Origin: Aestuariibaculum lutulentum
Lineage (GTDB): Bacteria; Bacteroidota; Bacteroidia; Flavobacteriales; Flavobacteriaceae
Direction of reading: 5' to 3'
Length of the DNA: 64,000 bases
Assembly (NCBI RefSeq): GCF_032926325.1
Contig: NZ_CP136709.1
Location: forward strand, 1,339,501 to 1,403,500
Shown here: in pieces, positions 63,499 to 64,000 of the stretch
Layout: the number at the start of each line of letters is the position of its first letter
How positions within the stretch are numbered: position 1 is the stretch's first letter
The notes under the pieces: model-generated
Databases searched by the model: none
Told to the model about the DNA's origin: nothing
The model's input: only the letters and a program-made list of their open reading frames with translations
Translations under genes and position numbers: made by a program

Positions 63499-64000
63499 TT
63501 ACTTTTTATATGCTTCGTTTAAAGCATCGGTAATTGTTTTTGTTAAATCGTCTTCTTCTACACCATACATTACAGTAGCGGCAGCCTCACTGGTTCCTAA
63601 AATATATGTATAACCATTATCTTTTCCATAATCTTTCACAAAAGCTTTAACGTGGTTAATAACAGAATCGATATCGGCTTGAAATGCTTGTTGCATCATT
63701 TGCTGTTCCACTTGCATTTGTTGCTGTAACTGTTGTTGCTTTTGTTGTAAACCAGCCATTAATTCTTGTGCCTTTGCCTGAGAAGATTTTTGAGCTTCAG
63801 CCTGCTTTGACTGAACTTCCATTTGAAACGCCTGACCTATACTATCTGCTTTTTTTCTAAAAGCAGCTTCTTTCTCTTCATATTTTGTTTCAACATCTTT
63901 TTTCTCCTGGTAATCATTAATCACCACTCCATTATCTACAAATCCAATTTTTGCCTGTTTCTGGCAAGATGTTAAAGCCACAGCTACTGCAGCAAGATAA
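63499..64000 (-). CDS. OmpH/Skp-like lipoprotein, 5' end outside the window
   Basis: At least 166 residues. The frame runs off the right edge; upstream of the first visible GTG it still encodes YLAAVAVALTSCQKQ, a lipoprotein signal whose Cys is in the lipobox LTSC. So the true start lies beyond 64000. The mature protein is KIGFVDNGVVINDYQEKKDV, followed by a long Gln-rich coiled coil (EAQKSSQAKAQELMAGLQQK and onwards) and a C-terminal GYTYILGTSEAAATVMYG. This matches the OmpH/Skp periplasmic chaperone family. Skp normally is soluble; here it would be membrane anchored. Confidence 0.85.
   Translation of the reverse strand, partial: YLAAVAVALTSCQKQAKIGFVDNGVVINDYQEKKDVETKYEEKEAAFRKKADSIGQAFQMEVQSKQAEAQKSSQAKAQELMAGLQQKQQQLQQQMQVEQQMMQQAFQADIDSVINHVKAFVKDYGKDNGYTYILGTSEAAATVMYGVEEDDLTKTITDALNEAYKK

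Noticed and set aside
1..64000. CRISPR array, tRNA, rRNA, prophage or insertion sequence
   Set aside because: No regularly spaced repeats, cloverleaf-like sequence or transposase/integrase frame was found on reading either strand.

Overview
The window looks like a chromosomal segment of a marine-type Flavobacteriaceae (Bacteroidota). The evidence is the AT-rich sequence, a SprE/PorW gliding and type IX secretion lipoprotein, a secreted protein with a T9SS type A sorting domain, TonB receptors paired with FecR/ECF-sigma or DUF4249 proteins, several Bacteroidota-restricted DUF families, and promoters of the Bacteroidota form (TTG, 18-19 bases, TAnnTTTG). I saw no rRNA, tRNA, CRISPR array, phage or insertion sequence.

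Layout. 1-2.6 kb: the 5' part of a polysaccharide flippase gene cut by the window edge, a small lipoprotein gene that seems to be interrupted by a nonsense codon, and a PNGase F-like lipoprotein. 2.6-11.3 kb (minus strand): the F-type ATP synthase genes atpB-E-F-H-A-G (no atpD/atpC), with two intercistronic hairpins, preceded by AtpZ, a bactofilin and sprE. 11.4-18 kb: housekeeping and conserved Bacteroidota genes (DUF2059, a PaaE-like reductase, GT9, DUF4254, upp, DUF6427, DUF6341, purD).

18-45 kb: a large surface-polysaccharide locus, nearly all on the minus strand. It encodes sugar nucleotide synthesis (UDP-GlcA/UDP-Xyl, GDP-Fuc, dTDP-Rha), an initiating polyprenyl-phosphate glycosyltransferase, about five glycosyltransferases (one fused to an acyltransferase), two O-antigen polymerase/ligase-like proteins, a Wzx flippase and a Wzz-like protein. 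Two sulfotransferase genes sit close downstream of cysQ-DUF2061-cysC-cysD-cysN, a complete PAPS-making and PAP-removing set without cysH or sulfite reductase in view. The simplest reading is a dedicated sulfated polysaccharide (O-antigen or capsule) locus, the most interesting feature of the window. A canonical promoter lies upstream of gmd and could drive the whole ~21 kb unit. Two copies of a 26-base REP-like palindrome with compensatory changes occur here, one before cysN and one inside the fucose synthase coding sequence.

45-64 kb: a DUF6909 protein with nucleosidase-like C-terminal motifs, a GH3-family protein, an M23 peptidase, tatA, a DUF4837 lipoprotein, a LysM lytic transglycosylase, pgk, a T9SS cargo protein, a DNA polymerase III delta' subunit, an ECF sigma-FecR-STN TonB receptor operon, a second TonB receptor with its DUF4249 lipoprotein, and an OmpH/Skp-like lipoprotein cut by the right edge. 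Functions rest on motif recognition by eye; no database search was run.
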